From an uncultured Lachnospiraceae bacterium (lineage in GTDB: Bacteria; Bacillota; Clostridia; Lachnospirales; Lachnospiraceae): DNA of 44,901 bases. How positions within the stretch are numbered: position 1 is the first letter of the stretch; the number at the start of each line of letters is the position of its first letter. The notes below the pieces were generated by a model, which was not told the origin of the DNA, did no database searches, and saw nothing but the letters and a program-made list of their open reading frames with translations. Positions 44,290 to 44,901 of this stretch are shown piece after piece. The stretch spans positions 1 through 44,901 of the forward strand of contig ONHF01000022.1 in NCBI GenBank assembly GCA_900317555.1, written 5' to 3'. The position numbers were made by a program, and so were the translations under genes.

Positions 44290-44901
44290 TTAAACATTCT
44301 TCGATTGCAGAATTTCGGAAGCCCTGCGCATCGCCTGCTCCATCGTAAGAGAGTCATCCAGAGATTTCAGATAAGCGGCAAGGATTTTAATGTTTTCAGC
44401 AAGATTTTCAGCCTTGCCTTTTGCTTCGCCTTCAGCGAGTCCCTCGGCTCGCCCCTCCTTACGGGCTGTCCACTCGATCTCTTTCTTCTCCATTTCCCAA
44501 TCCATATATTGTTTCCTCCAGACAGCATTTTTCTTAGCTCTTCGGACCGCCCTGTCAATCTGCTGGACATAGGAATCGTCTGATCTGCTGGCCGGTTTTC
44601 CGCCTACGTAATCGAGAAATGCGCGCAGATCCGGAGGGACATCGTCCATGCGGCCGGCAGCATTCAGGAAGATCCTGCTCTGCCCGTCGCCAAGTTCCAG
44701 ATCCGGGCAGCCGACACAGGTGGAGCGGAAGACATATGCGTACTTGCCCTTTTTAAACGGGTCGAAAGAACAAAGGAAGATCACATATGAATCCGCCAGC
44801 TCCTTATACATCCCGCTGTGCTGCAGCTGCATTTCATCCATCATCGAGCTGTAGTAGCGGCTCCTTTTCGGCAGTTCCCCGGTATCCTGCGCCTGCATCT
44901 C
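44290..44901 (-). CDS. Rpn/YhgA-type recombination-promoting nuclease, C-terminal part (cut by window edge)
   Basis: The visible 203 codons match the PD-(D/E)XK nuclease/putative transposase family: EMQ at the very edge (the E-x-Q catalytic strand), LPKRSRYYSSMMDEMQL, ELADSYVIFLCSFDPF, LGDGQSRIFLNAAGR and DLRAFLDYVGG. A C-terminal coiled, charged part with EGRAEGLAEGEAKGKAENLAEN follows. The reading frame continues past the right edge, so the N-terminal Asp/Glu residues are not seen. Rpn proteins promote RecA-independent recombination and are often multicopy; a paralogue fragment lies 15 bp beyond the stop. Confidence 0.85.
   Translation of the reverse strand, partial: EMQAQDTGELPKRSRYYSSMMDEMQLQHSGMYKELADSYVIFLCSFDPFKKGKYAYVFRSTCVGCPDLELGDGQSRIFLNAAGRMDDVPPDLRAFLDYVGGKPASRSDDSYVQQIDRAVRRAKKNAVWRKQYMDWEMEKKEIEWTARKEGRAEGLAEGEAKGKAENLAENIKILAAYLKSLDDSLTMEQAMRRASEILQSKNV

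Overview
The window looks like a chromosomal segment of an anaerobic Firmicute of class Clostridia, most likely Lachnospiraceae or a close relative. The signs are an oxygen-sensitive-type hybrid cluster protein, a YerC/TrpR-like repressor, a DUF1858-DUF438 hemerythrin/PAS protein with a clostridial-type Crp/Fnr regulator, a one-chain PurL, an orphan long-type HisA, GlnRS, and Shine-Dalgarno-rich, moderately GC-rich sequence. I saw no rRNA, tRNA, CRISPR array, intact prophage or insertion sequence. Most of the window is core metabolism; the unusual material lies in intergenic regulatory DNA, one broken gene, and the right edge.

Layout. 1-3 kb: a fluoride-type CLC antiporter on the minus strand, divergent from purA. 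3-5.5 kb: a DEDDh exonuclease overlapping a CapA-type metallophosphatase. 5.5-7.2 kb: hcp behind a promoter with an FNR/CRP-type palindrome at exactly -41.5. 7.4-18.8 kb: purL, then carA-carB-queH-unknown-argS as a tight run. 18.8-21 kb: a minus-strand pair, a large DUF6020-like membrane protein overlapping a small unknown gene. 21.1-23.8 kb: dapA, dapB and an orphan hisA. 23.9-25 kb: a HAD phosphatase whose tail lies in a 35-bp tandem repeat, divergent from a glutaredoxin-like protein. 25.2-27.6 kb: the DUF438/hemerythrin/PAS gene, also with an FNR/CRP-type palindrome at -41.5, convergent with a Crp/Fnr regulator. 27.8-31.2 kb (minus): a cold-shock protein, a YfhO-family membrane protein broken by a 13-bp tandem duplication, and the TrpR-like yerC. 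31.4-34.4 kb: an ACT-domain protein, homoserine dehydrogenase and aspartokinase. 34.6-36.1 kb: two unknown membrane proteins with TTG starts. 36.2-41 kb: guaB, glnS and a MocR/PdxR-like regulator, ending at a bidirectional terminator shared with a TetR gene. 41.9-44.1 kb: an acidic membrane-anchored protein and a uracil/xanthine permease. The right edge cuts an Rpn-family nuclease gene, which has a decayed fragment of a paralogue just downstream.

How the genes relate. PurL, PurA and GuaB serve purine synthesis; CarAB makes carbamoyl phosphate for pyrimidines and arginine; LysC, Hom, DapA and DapB belong to the aspartate family (lysine, threonine, methionine, cell-wall diaminopimelate). The most interesting inferred system is a redox or nitrosative-stress circuit: hcp and the DUF438/hemerythrin/PAS gene, about 20 kb apart, share the same class II activator geometry, and a Crp/Fnr regulator gene sits beside the second. 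The most striking sequence event is the 13-bp duplication near the 5' end of the yfhO-like gene; removing one copy restores a full-length family-like N-terminus, so the gene may be phase-variable or recently inactivated.
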